Below the pieces are notes generated by a model, which saw only the letters and a list, made by a program, of their open reading frames with translations, did no database searches and was not told where the DNA came from. From Agroathelia rolfsii (taxonomy: Eukaryota; Basidiomycota; Agaricomycetes; Amylocorticiales; Amylocorticiaceae): a stretch of 64,000 nt of DNA. Position numbers and translations under genes: made by a program. The stretch is from contig JABRWF010000005.1 of NCBI GenBank assembly GCA_018343915.1, forward strand, positions 2,763,001 through 2,827,000, written 5' to 3'. Shown here piece after piece: positions 11,343 through 24,553 of the stretch (position 1 is its first letter; every line of letters begins with the position of its first letter).

Positions 11343-13375
11343 CTAGACTGGGTATCCGTGTAAGTCTTCACCCACCAGATTAACAATATACATAAGCTTC
11401 AGAATGAGCCTAACGAATGGAAGACAAGCCACAAGCAGAGTTATTCGGGATAATAGGGAAAAAGTTGATGATAATGCTATGAATGGCTGTTGCCATGAAT
11501 TAATAGTGGGAGAAGAAGCATGAACATCTCTCATCCGACTGCGGTTGTCAAACGCCCAGTAAAGAAAGTCACCAAGCCCAGGCCGCCAGCGAGCTCGTCG
11601 TTGATAGTCTTCGGAGATCTGACCCGCGTCTTTTTGGATTTGAGAAAAGGCGCTTAGAATCTGCTGGCTTATATTGGCTGATTCTCGCATCATCAAGGTT
11701 GAATACGCTACAGCCGATCCAAGGTTCTGGAGGGACTAAACGTGATATTTGAGTCTGAGCACGGTCAACTATACGGTTCTAAGAAAAAGCCTACGTCTTC
11801 CAAATGGGTGAACCTCTCGAAAAGATGATTCCATTGAGCAATAGTTCGTTCCTAGTGATGTAGAGTTGTATTATCCAGCCGCTCATTATAGTATTAACGG
11901 GAGAACTAACCATGACAACTGCGACGTCGAGAAAATGTAGCCCAAGCGAGTCCTTTAGCTCCTGGTTTAGTTCTTCGCGGAGCAATGTCACCATGGAACT
12001 GAGTCTATGCTCGTGCTATGTACGTCAATAACTCTTTTCTACTTCATGCCAAAATGCCTCGGAATCCTACCTCATTGAACAGATCATTCCGTATAGCAAA
12101 TGTCTATTATAATAGGTGGTTAGTCATCTGGCATCATATCTGGTTACGAACCTGTTGGATGAAGTCAACCTGCGTCAAATGAGTATCAACCAGGCGGGAA
12201 ATAGCCTGTCAAAAAGTAAAAAACTTCCAACGGTTGACTAGGGATAAGACTGGAGTATTACCGTTCCAAGTTCCATCTCCAACATTGTTTGCATAGAGTG
12301 AAAGTATCTTGACAAATCATCCTGCTGATACTAATCACATGTCCTTATGCGTTACTCGTACTGAGGACTAATATCATCCAACCTTTGCCTTCACTTCTCG
12401 CTCCTGGAGCATCTTCAGCAAGGCCACCTTTTCTGTACCAATGTCACGATATAGAGAAACAACATCATCTAGTTTGCGGCTTAGCGAAGTTCAGATGGAT
12501 TACAACATGAAGCTGAACCAATATTGCTTTGAGCTCGATACGCATGACAAAGTTCCGCTAGACGATCAGTTAGATTTATCTGGAAATGACCGAACGAAAT
12601 TCATACGGGCTTGACGTAAATAGCCGGAATAGCTGTGATTTGATAAAGTGAGTTAATACAGTAGAGCCTAAGCGACTGCATGCTCTTTTCACCTCGACCA
12701 ATGCTGAGTACTGCGATGAAATGCCCTATATGCGCTACTTGAGCAGTGTTTTGGCTTCTCCTGTCAATTTAGATCCTTACTCGACACACGAGGCTTGGTG
12801 AACATGCGATCTTTTGGTAACATCGCTACCATAGCGAAAAGTTGCACATTCTTGAGGGGGCTTGGCATTTGCCGTGGCCAGCTCGCATAAGGTCCAGGCA
12901 ATAGCAGCTGAGACGACTGATAAAATAGAATGAAATAACTGGTTGGCTCAGATCATAGACATACTTTGGATGCGCTCGGATTCTGATAACGCGTACTTCT
13001 CGCAACTGGTGCGCATATACTTGACGGCATCGGCGAAACAATCTGAGCGAGAGGCATAAACTTCTAGTTCATCTTTCCAGTCGAGGCTCAGGATGGTGTT
13101 TTATCAGAACAGAACTGTTACATATTGGTCTTACTGTTGTGTAGAAACACAGAAGCCATCTGAGACGGCGTTAGGCCCAGTTCTGCCGCATTCGGCTGAG
13201 ACTGAGGCACGGAACTAATCTCGAGGGAGGAAGCAGATTGCTCGCTGAGGATACTGGGCCAACTAAATGCAATTACTGGATGGATTTGGGCAATGCCAAT
13301 TACTATCAGCAAAAATGGCGTGGTGACCATCATGAATGACGGCGATGGGCGCTGCAGAAGCTGAACCATGAACAA
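11343..13375 (-). CDS. KAR5: KAR5-like nuclear membrane fusion (karyogamy) protein
   Basis: At least ten short exons. The N-terminus has a hydrophobic signal segment (FLLIVIGIAQIHPVIAFSW). Joined exons then give a Cys-containing lumenal domain: YASRSDCFADAVKYMRTSC, ERIQIVSAAIAWTLCELATA, PPQEC, KPKHC, and the diagnostic STQHWSSYSGYLRQ and ELCHAYRA. Coiled-coil segments follow (DDVVSLYRDIGTEKVALLK; ISQQILSAFSQIQKDAG), and the C-terminus carries two hydrophobic segments (about SSTFSLLSRITLLVACLPF and LILKLMYIVNLV). This order of Cys-rich domain, coiled coils and terminal membrane anchors is that of Kar5/Tht1/Brambleberry, needed for nuclear envelope fusion after mating. The starts at 13375 and 13369 are both possible. 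It is divergent from the RBR ligase gene, with 236 bases between starts. Middle exon edges are less certain. Confidence 0.8.
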
Positions 13376-13451
13376 TGCGGCAGCCTGAGACAGAACAAGA
13401 GCAACCGCCGCCGTTGATTGGCCTAATCCCAGTCCGCTTCAGCTTCCGATC

Positions 13452-13461
13452 ATCACGTGAT
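13452..13461. promoter_or_regulatory. ATCACGTGAT palindrome in the KAR5/RBR divergent promoter
   Basis: A perfect 10-base palindrome with a CACGTG core sits between the two divergent starts (13375 leftward, 13612 rightward). It is the type of site bound by bHLH (Cbf1-like) or some bZIP factors, and its position could serve both genes. Confidence 0.5.
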
Positions 13462-13611
13462 ATTGGATTGCATTACCGTCGGCTCTTGTTGTCACGCTTG
13501 GAGTGTGCAATCATCGGCCTGCAGCTGCTCCATCTTCCCTCCCCAGCCTGCTATGAGCTTGGATTGCCTGGAAACACCTAATAGTCAAATCAACGATACC
13601 TGAAACCATCC

Positions 13612-16600
13612 ATGCATCAACGAGGAACCGACAAAGGGCCTACTGCAAACCTAAGCTTGAATGTAGTACATACTCCGAGTCAGCGCTACACTCATCCGCC
13701 TCCGGCAGCACACCAATCCATGCCGCCGCCAAGTGATGATAAGTCCATTGAGACTAAACAGGCGCTAGAGAACATAGATCGTCTATCCAGTCAACTCAAC
13801 GTACCCGGAAATTGTCCTGTACCCGTGCCTGCTTATTCTGTGGCGACATCTAGCCAAACGCCGTCTCTCAGACCACAGAATGGTCAAGTCCAATCCACCT
13901 TGGCTGGGGGGACTGCCAGTGCCGCACTGCCAGCACGTATAGACCCAACAGCTTATATTGATATGCCTGCTAAGGTATGTAGCTTAATTCCTTCTTGTCT
14001 ATGTAATCTAAGAATGCTTGTCGTCTACAGGCGGATGAAACTAGGCAACCCAAAGAATTATGCTTCAATTTCGTCAAAGGCTCTTGCAAGACTAGTACCT
14101 GCTCCCGCTTGCATCCTTCGCCGATTATCACTTCCAAAATATGTACCAATTCTTTGGGAAAACCTCGTTGTCAAAACAAAGATTGTCGTCTATTACATGG
14201 TGTTAGAAATTTAGACGTATGTGATCATGGTCTCTCCTCTCATGATAATACTAAAGAAGTGTTTAGGACCTCCTTCGTCATGCACTTCCTTTAATTGACC
14301 AGAGCCTTCCGCCAAATTCAGGTATAGCTAAAGTGACTTGCTAGGAGGTGTAGCTCACCCCACCATCTACTCTTAGGTGAGGGCCCTATGACGTCTTCCC
14401 TGGCCTCTCCATCCATAACATCCAAAAGCGAATGCACTCTAACTTCACAAACTCGATCAACCCCCGTGAGTTTCGGTCTTGCTTTTGGAATCCCGAATTC
14501 TAAACAAAATATCACTTCAGATTGGATCTCTGATGCCTAGCTACGATGACCTGTGTCATGCATTCATCCTGGAGAAGTGTAATAACACACCATGTCGAAG
14601 GATTCATCCAGCTCCTGAAATTACTAGGCGTATCTGCCGAAACTACCTTCTTGGTCTTTGTAATGATCGGCTCTGTCGTCGCCTTCATCCACCCCTCCGA
14701 AAGGTATGCTATAATAACACAATATGTAATTCGACAACTAATTTCGTGTCGATCTCGTAGGCGAACACACCGCGTTGCGTGAATGAGCTCAGGACGTTGG
14801 CTACAAGTGTTGATAGCAAAACAGATACAGAGAAAGAGCAGATTAGCTCTTGTACATCAGTACTTACAGCCCCCGTCGTCCCATTCGCTTCCAAGCCCGG
14901 CAATGTAAGTCGCACTATTTCGGCCCTCATGTGGACGCAAATTTTAACGACTCGGCAGCCCGCTCTTGTAACCAATACAGCTGTTGAACCTTCTCTAGTC
15001 AAGTCCAGCTGCCTACCTTCCCATGAAGGTGTCACGACCCCCTCGACTACTTACCAGACTTATCCTACTCGAACAATCTGTTTGCCTGGAATTCCGCCAG
15101 TAATTTCGGCCCCCGCAGCCCAGAAAGATTCCAGCCAAATGTTCAAAGTTCGGACTATGGAGCCTAACCCATCTCTTCCCACTTCAAAAGATCTCATCCC
15201 TGAGGGTAGCCCGGACTCCACAAATACGGATGATTTAAATAACAACGACAAATCAAGGGGAGCCTGTCATCGTTATCTCGATGGGCATTGTAACAAGGGC
15301 TTATCGTGTAATTATCGTCATCCACCTGTCTCGGAGTGTCGATCGAAGCATCCCTCTGTCATGGCAGCAACATTGAATATGAAGAGTTTCTGCAGTCTTG
15401 CAGTACTCGGAGAGTGCTCCAGTCCCGATTGTTGTGGGTTACCACATGTGCCTCAAGCCTGGACAAACGGAGTGTGCAAAAATTTTCTGAGAGGGACGTG
15501 TCGTGTGCCGCGTACTCGTTGCATGTGGCTACATCCCCCTTCTCCTGAGGTAGAGTGATTGATGCATGGGTCGCAACAAAGACTGATGGGCGCAGATAAC
15601 CGTGGTGCCCCAGATTGAACAAATTGAAGACCAATCTTTCCATTTAAACTATATGCAACCGGCTAAGGTATGTACCTAAACTCAAGTTTATTTGAGATGT
15701 CATGTTCAATAGATTTTAGAAGCCTGCACACACTAAATCCAGCCAGAGTAAGGATTCGGACAGCCTTTCACAGGGATCACAGGTGAGTTGCTATCTCGAT
15801 CATGGTCGAATCGGCCTTGTTCATATATCAGAACATACAGGTTGCGAATTCCACAAACAACGGCGGGGACCCTTTACGTAATGCTGTTAACAAATCCGAG
15901 ACTACGGTTGGTAAATCTGGTCTACCTGTGGACCAGATTACAACTTGGGCTGGAGTAGTTGATATCTCTGGATGGGATTGCTCATCTTCGTCCTCAGATG
16001 AATGTAGCGACCTCACAGATTCTTCGTTTGTTGTACGAGCCGTGCTCTACCCCCCATTTAATCTTATTTCTGAGCATCTTATTTTAGACTGCATCGTCTT
16101 CCACCACTGTTTTCGACCTGTCTGGAGCAGTCGTGAAATCCGTAACCAACCATCACTCGGCGCAGTCGAGTATCTGTAACAGACTCGGATGTAAACGTAA
16201 AGGAAAATGCACCCACGAACAAGTAGACCGTAGGATATCGATAGATTCTAGTCAAGCTACGCTCACTTCAGTAGACCATTCAGACAAGAAACCTCTCGAC
16301 TCGCCTGCCGCTCCGCCAGGCCTTGGGCCACCGCGAAAGGAAAATATTGTTAGTCAATGTCATTTTTGGTTCAAATTTCCACATATACTCATTGATCTGT
16401 TCATCCGTAGCCTGGTACATCTTCATCTGCTATGTTGCTGGAAAAGTCGGAGAATATCACTGCAGTCGCGTCGACATCCACTTCTGATGTCCCTCGCGTT
16501 GTGAGTAGATCATATTTCAATGATTAATATTTTTACATGAACTCAGCAACGCGTTCATCTAGCCTGATATATCTTTATCTGACAAATCACTATCAAAGTC

Positions 16601-18767
16601 GGAAAATACTCCTACAGCCACGTCGACATCTACTTCCATTGTTCCTCGTGGCTCACACTTGACTCTCACATTGTTGGATCACGTCAAAGTTCACTATGGT
16701 CCCGGATTCGATGTCGTCGACGTGACAACGGCGTTTGAATCTCGATGGGTGTTCCTCGACGACGTCCCAGGCCTTGTCAAGGATACTGCTATTATCGAGT
16801 TCCTAAAGCCCTTCGGGACGGTGGAAGAAGTCCAGCGACCCGTCTATCCTCCTGTGGACAATAACCCCATTACAATCAAGGTTCGCTTCGCAAAGCCCAC
16901 ACAAGCATTGAAAGCAGCCGTACTTTTGACTGGTCTGGATTTCTTTGGTTGCACTATTTCAGCGCGCCTTGCCATCAACAACACAGGCGGTGGCAATGGC
17001 ATGCTTCGCGACTCGACGGTGAAAGTCGTTTGGGATGCCCCCGCTCGGGTTGGCTATGCGGGTTATGAAACTCTGCAAAAGGCGGAGGATGTTGTGCGTA
17101 TTGTCAACGGTTCTGAGATGGACGGATACCAAGTTAAAGCCTCATTATGGCATGGGAGCCCTTGTGTGGGACGTCACAATGTGATTTTCGAAAATCTTCC
17201 GCCTCAGTGCACCCTCGAGATGCTCGAGCGATACGCTCCTCGCGTCGATCTTATCCTCCAACGGCCGAATTATACGTCCGTCGATCGAGCAACTGCCAGC
17301 GTTCGTCGCATCATGACAAGCGTAGGTGAAGTGATTCGCTTCAACAACCCTGCACCACCGGTTTATGGACGCTGCGTGGCCTGGATAGAGTATGCCTCTC
17401 CCGCCGCCGCCAAGAAAGCATGTCTGCGGAATGGAAGAAAATTCGCTTTCCTGGGCGATGGTAAGCTATCTGTGCGACACGTATGCGAATTGTCGTACAA
17501 GATGCCTGCATTTGTTTTCCATCGACTCTCACGTGATGTCGACATGCTACGCGATACGTATGCCAAGGATGGTGTCAGTATCATCGTTCATAAGCACCCT
17601 GATGAGCGAAACCCTGCCGTCAGCGTGAAGATCGCCTCCGAGAACGGTGCCGAGCTCTCGCGTCCCAAGGCTGACTTCGAACGTATGCTGCGTGGGGAGG
17701 ACGTCACTCGAGATGGAAAACCTATTTGGGACGCTTTTTTCAGGTATCCGCTCGGCCAGCAATTCTTATCCGGCCTGCAGTGCGATTATCCTGGTTTGGA
17801 GATCCAAAGCAATCCTGGACGAAAGACCATCACCTTATTTGGCCATGCATATGTGCGAAGCAAGGCGCGTGAAGCCATCATCCGACGATTTGATATTCTC
17901 CATGCCAAACGAATTCGCTCATTGGAGCTTCCTGGCCCTTTGTTCGCAGCTTTTATGAGAGCCGAGTTTCTGGAACTACAGCGGACCCTCGGCTACGAAA
18001 ACGTCTGGATGCTGCTTGATACCAAGAGATTGTACGTCCGAGGTGACGATGCTACCTTCCAACAGGCCAAGTTCCTCGTTTCTCAAGCACAAGAACGGCT
18101 CTCGGTTAGTAGCCCTTCTCAACAGCGAAAGTCTTGTGTCTGTCCTGTCTGCTTCGATGAACCCACCGAGCCTATTATACTTGACTGCAGGCATTCCTGG
18201 TGCCGATCGTGTCTCGTGGACTACCTCAACTCTGCCAAGGACAATCGGATGTTCCCTTTGACTTGTTTAGGTAATGACGCTTCATGTTCACAACGTATCC
18301 CTCTCTATACCGCACGGGATATCCTTGATGCAGGTGATTATGAGGCTCTCGCCACGGCCGCACTCATGGTTTATGTCAACACACGCCCGAATGAATTCTT
18401 CTACTGCCCAAGTCCGGACTGTCCCCAGTTCTATCGCAGCGTGCGCCAGATGTCCAAACAGGCCGTTATCCAGTGTCCATCTTGCTTGGCGCGGATCTGC
18501 CCCCATTGTCACGTTTTTGCGCACGATAGTATGACATGCGCAGAACGCGACAGCCAAGGAGACAGGCTGTTCCGCGAGTGGACGGCGACGCACGACGTGA
18601 AGCCTTGCCCCGGATGCAAGGCTCCGATCGAAAGAGCAGAAGGGTGTAACCATATGACATGCGCACGGTGCGAGACCCACATCTGCTGGGTGTGTCTGAG
18701 GACATTCGAGAAGGGACAGGGTATCTATGACCATATGAGGATAGCACACGGTGGTATTGGACTGTAG
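13612..18767 (+). CDS. CCCH zinc finger - RRM - RBR E3 ubiquitin ligase
   Basis: Twelve exons (13612-13974, 14031-14216, 14267-14321, 14377-14465, 14521-14703, 14761-15549, 15596-15667, 15720-15782, 15841-16032, 16088-16348, 16411-16500, 16563-18767) join in frame to 1515 residues; all but one of the introns fall between codons. The first half carries seven CCCH-type fingers, e.g. CFNFVKGSCKTSTCSRLH, CRNYLLGLCNDRLCRRLH and CHRYLDGHCNKGLSCNYRH, in three groups separated by Ser/Thr-rich spacers. The last exon holds an RRM-like fold (RWVFLDDVPG...), a long region like the one preceding RBR in plant DEAH11/12 proteins, and a full RING1-IBR-RING2. RING2 has IERAEGCNHMTC; the Cys in GCNHM (residue 1476) aligns with the catalytic Cys of HHARI. 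It should bind RNA and transfer ubiquitin through a thioester. Partners are unknown. Confidence 0.82.
16411..16655 (+). repeat. duplicated internal exon in the RBR ligase gene
   Basis: Bases 16411-16500 and 16563 to about 16652 are clearly similar 90-base units separated by a 62-base intron. They encode PGTSSSAMLLEKSEN...STSTSDVPR and PDISLSDKSLSKSEN...STSTSIVPR. The shared length, frame and intron placement indicate tandem exon duplication of a Ser/Thr linker. Confidence 0.75.
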
Positions 18768-19115
18768 AGGGGAGGGTTGGATAGCGCATCCGATTTGTCC
18801 TGCTTTGTATAACTTATGCTTTTGTTTACTCTTTTGCATGCTCTCCCATTTATTTTTGTTTGGCTGTTTCTCTTGTTTTTTTTTTGTAAGCTGTACAACT
18901 CGTGTGTTGACTACATATTCACCGTATGTACTCATCTATATGCCTCATATTTTGCTTACTTTGAATGGCAAAACTTGTTCCCTCGACTCAAAATACAATT
19001 ATCGTGTTTGATCGGCACACAAGTGACTTCCGTATCATCATGATAATCGTAGAATGATGTGAGACTGCAATGTGTTCTAGTAGCGTATGTAATTGGGCCT
19101 GCATTCCACAAGACA

Positions 19116-19123
19116 CACGTGAC
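19116..19123. promoter_or_regulatory. CACGTGAC (GTCACGTG on the other strand) upstream of SAHH
   Basis: Lies about 104 bases upstream of the SAHH start. GTCACGTG is the core recognised by the yeast methionine regulator Cbf1, and SAHH belongs to the methionine cycle, so a regulatory role is plausible but inferred. Confidence 0.5.
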
Positions 19124-19226
19124 CAGCCGCAGGGCCATATACCTTGCGGCTCGAACGATTTTTCTCTCATCCCTTCCCTTCCCTCCCCAATCACGACCCC
19201 GTCTCTTCTCATCCAACAGTCAAAAA

Positions 19227-21064
<1,838 letters not shown>

Positions 21065-21648
21065 GTAGGCAATACTGCCTCTCAACGCTTAGTTGGTGCT
21101 CAACGCGCCTTCTCCCTATCCCTATCTATGCCGTTCAACAGAGCACGACGTCTTCAACATGGATGATTTATTAACATTATGAAGGGTTTCAACGCTCTTT
21201 GGCTAGGGCCCGCGTCGAGCGTGGGCAAACGTGGCAGTGTAGGATGTTGCTAGTTTCACTTACGGATTATCATGTTGTTAGGGCCTCAACGAGCCCGTAT
21301 GTATTCTTATAATCGATGTATAGCCTATTCTCGCCTTAAGGATGCTTCGAATGATCGCTGAGAAGTGTGCACTGCTCCGGCTGTCTAATGCTAGAATCTG
21401 AATATCGATATAAGGCCAGTGCTGGCAGTGGTATGGCGACGCGACGCGAGTGATGCCAATGTATGCCACCCCTGAGTCACGTTTGTTTAGACTAACGTGT
21501 CTACGACTTTAAAGTTGATTGAGCACTTATGTAATCCAGTCCCGAAAAAGAATGTGTAGCGCCGTGCTGAGCGGCTGTTAAGCTTATCAACGCTTTGCAT
21601 CCGGCCTTACACATCCGCTAGCTATCATTCGTAGAGTTTGAAGCCACC
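21065..21648. other. intergenic, 3' flank of SAHH and promoter of the Som1-like gene
   Basis: About 580 bases with no credible open frame, RNA gene or repeat. Confidence 0.5.
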
Positions 21649-22081
21649 ATGACAGACGATAAATCTAGAGCAAAACACCCGCCTCCTGATCCATGTCGCC
21701 TTGTGGAGATAGTGCAGCATGAATGCGAGTTCAACACGAAAGGGCTCCATTGCTATCCTATACCACGGATTTTCAGAATGTTACATGAGCAATACAACCA
21801 TTTCTGAGGTTGAATAATGGCTTACTGAAACTCCTTTTAGTTGTCGAAATCGCCCGGCCGTAGAAATCACTAGGTTAGTGAATATTGATATGAATACGGG
21901 TGCAGTTGAAATACCCCCAGAAGCGAGGTGAGACGCAGACCTCCATGTCTTTGAAACAAGGATAATTCTTTTGCCAAGCTAAATAATTGCCTATATTTAC
22001 TCCTTACTCAGTCAAATGCTCCCAAAGGGCAAGCCATGGCGGGATGTTATTCGATATGCGCCCTCAGATCCCACATCATGA
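21649..22081 (+). CDS. SOM1: Som1-like mitochondrial export/inner membrane peptidase subunit
   Basis: Three exons (21649-21779, 21841-21927, 22012-22081) join to 95 residues, too split to appear as a long frame. The spliced protein has PDPCRLVEIVQHECEFN, then LHCYPIPRIFRICRNRPAVE and TRLV. The Cys-x6-Gln-x2-Cys...Cys-x-Pro-x2-Arg-x-Phe-x2-Cys arrangement with a following acidic-Thr pair fits the Som1 family, small intermembrane-space proteins that support the mitochondrial inner membrane peptidase (Imp1/Imp2) in yeast. The C-terminus ends LPKGKPWRDVIRY plus ten residues. The twin Cys pattern fits the intermembrane space. The family was assigned by eye. Confidence 0.65.
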
Positions 22082-22266
22082 CTAGTGGTGTGCGTGCATT
22101 GCTGTTTATGACACCTTACCAAAAATCAAATGTTATGCTGACCGGTGATGCCTATATATGTGGTATCTGATGGACGTGCCTCATCCAAGTAATCATCAGT
22201 GCCTGAGTGTGGAACATACAATTTTCTCCACTTAGCGAGCTAAGGTATAAGCAAATGTATCATTTA

Positions 22267-22636
22267 GATTTGGGCATGTGTGTGCGTCTCATCATATTCG
22301 TGATCTCAATTGCGATGGTGATCGTGCTGTCTATGGTTCATCTCAAGGTAATGGTGATGCCTCTCCTATGGTGCCTGCAGGTCATGTGCATCATCCAGTG
22401 GGCTTCAGCATTTGAAGAAAATACTATGGTTCGTGATCATCATGTATAATAGAATCTAGAAGTAAGTATATACTTGACAGAAGTTCTATACCAGGTTCTT
22501 AATCGCGTCGTATAGAGTGAGTCGGCATGCCTATCAATGCTGGCAATGCCAAACACCAGGGCTTGGAGTGGAAGATCCAATGTTCACTAGTGCCTATGAC
22601 GATGTTGGATATCCTCGATTTGATCCTTATCCTTGA
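22267..22636 (+). pseudogene. possible coding remnant or uncharacterised short exons
   Basis: One frame gives HVCASHHIRDLNCDGDRAVY...VPAGHVHHPVGFS without a start nearby, and a later stretch gives HAYQCWQCQTPGLG followed by DPMFTSAYDDVGYPRFDPYP and a stop at 22634-22636. The second piece has a CxxC, and its Tyr/Asp-rich end looks like a protein C-terminus. I could not join the two with convincing splice sites or find a start, so this may be a degraded gene, two exons of an unseen gene, or chance. Confidence 0.25.
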
Positions 22637-23168
22637 CCAAAAATCACCCGACGCAGGGTATCCAGTTTGCATTTTTATTTATTTTTATTTTATTGTTTGA
22701 ATTGTGCTGCGAGAACCGTCGATAAACTGATGATAAGAGCGAAGCATCAGTATCTCGGAGCCAGCTTACAAAGCTCTTCGTAATGGGATGTCGCCGTTAC
22801 TCACTTTCCAGGCACAGTAGTGTCAGTGATTCGATCTGATCGTTCGCCATCTCGTCAATTCACTCAAAGGCGGAAGGGGCAAGGATAGTCTCGCGACAGG
22901 ACCTGGGTGGACATGTGAAAAGTTTCCATCTGAAACATGGTGCCAACTTGAAGCACCCTTACATGTAGATAACTTGGCTCTGCAACTGTGTAGACTTGAC
23001 CTAACATTCATTGACATTATGTTTCGTTGACTTGTTGAGCGCCCGTCTGGTGATAACTCGCATCATCACTGGCTACTACTGTGTAGGAGCCAGCCAATCA
23101 ATATCTGATGATGATGCATTGATTTTCCACCTCGTTGCTGTGAAGCACCCGAATCTAACAACATCGCT

Positions 23169-23537
23169 ATGCCCGAGTCAACGATAACTACCAGAATAAA
23201 ACGGTATTATATCGCATTTAAATACGTCGTGATCATCACGATGCCGTTGATGCTCCGTCGGGAGAACGCCTACCTCGGCCATGTTGGGGACTTGGTCTTG
23301 TGGCGTGAACGCACAAGGTTTTCCTCCAAAACACCCGTCACCTACGTCCTAGTCTACCGAGACGTGGCGGGATACTTTCTCTCCGAAACATTAATTGTCA
23401 TATGGCCCTTGAGATCAGCGTATGCTGCGCGGCGGGATGATCATGCTGAGCATAGTCATCGTACGCAATGCAGCCTGTTCCACTGCGGCTCCAGCTGCGT
23501 CCGGTATCTTGAAAATTATGATTATAATCACTATTAA
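23169..23537 (+). pseudogene. possible decayed DUF6533-like membrane protein
   Basis: This 122-codon frame contains RYYIAFKYVVIITMPLML, then GDLVLWRERTRFSSKTPVTY and further on LIVIWPLRSAYAARRD. The order hydrophobic helix, D-x-V-x-x-W-R, a Ser/Lys stretch, Tyr-rich strand and R-x-Y-A resembles agaricomycete DUF6533 proteins (multi-span, unknown function), but the typical NRY is altered and about 30 residues between helices seem missing. The likeness is by eye only. Confidence 0.25.
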
Positions 23538-24553
23538 CCGTAAGTTCGGGGATTGTACTTGTATTTCGGTGTATTTACGATTCTTTCGCTACGGCCTGTT
23601 CGTAATATTAGTACAATATTTTATACACGATCATGTGATACGGTTTGTCAGATAGAACACGTTCACTATTCTCATAGTCATTTTCTTTCTTCGGCCATTC
23701 CTCTGTCTTGTTTACGCTGTTATGCAGGCAAAGATCTCTTGCGTGTGGCAGTTGACACCGCCATCTAGATCGCCAGTGCCGCGACATATTTTCTCCTCTT
23801 AGATCCAATTATCTCGGGACAAAGGCTGGTTAATTGATGACGTATCAAAGCGATCAAGTCGAGACGATGGCTGTTATTACTGGCATCAATGCCCTCGCTA
23901 AAACATAGTGATGCTTTGACCTGACTCTGCATAGCCCGTTGTTTTGCCGGCTTGGGTTTCTCAAACTGCCTATGTCCATGGGCGACGGTTTGGAGGCAGG
24001 GACCCTCGCGATTCTCCCGTCCCAAATGTTACATTTGATCAACCATGTTGTCACCCCACTCAGTCTGAATTCATCAGTACCACTCCAACAGCATGGTCAC
24101 TGACACTGCCGTCTATTATGAACGTGGTCATCAACCGTTTTTACTGCAGTCTCACGTGTGGAAACCGTGTGTACCGCCCATGCATCTCGGGATGACACGC
24201 TCAAATCTACGAAGCTTGATTCGACTGATAGGCTAGGCCATTCTTCTTACTCCCACGAAAAGATATGTAAAGGAGCAATTTTCGTTCCACTGACAATGCA
24301 TAGGCACTCGTCCTTCGACCCCTTCTCTCGACTGTCCTGCGTTTGACGGTCCCAACATCTTCCAATTCCCACGCTCTGTTAAAGTTGCCTCGGCAAAGAA
24401 CCAGCCCAGTAGTATCAAATCTGCAGACAGACGAAGTCTGTCGTCCTTATAGGTTACATATTTCCAATTGAAGGAATTTAGCCTCCGGTTCCGTGGCCAG
24501 CAGTCGAGATCACACCTCAAAACCTAGCAGTAACCGCAGATATTAAGTGTCAA

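Larger units (their letters stand above)
22082..24553. other. gene-poor interval
   Basis: About 2.5 kb without a well-supported gene. It includes the two doubtful remnants listed separately, a T-rich (TTTTATTT) stretch around 22672-22700, and many small unrelated frames. No LTRs, terminal inverted repeats or RNA genes recognised. Confidence 0.45.
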
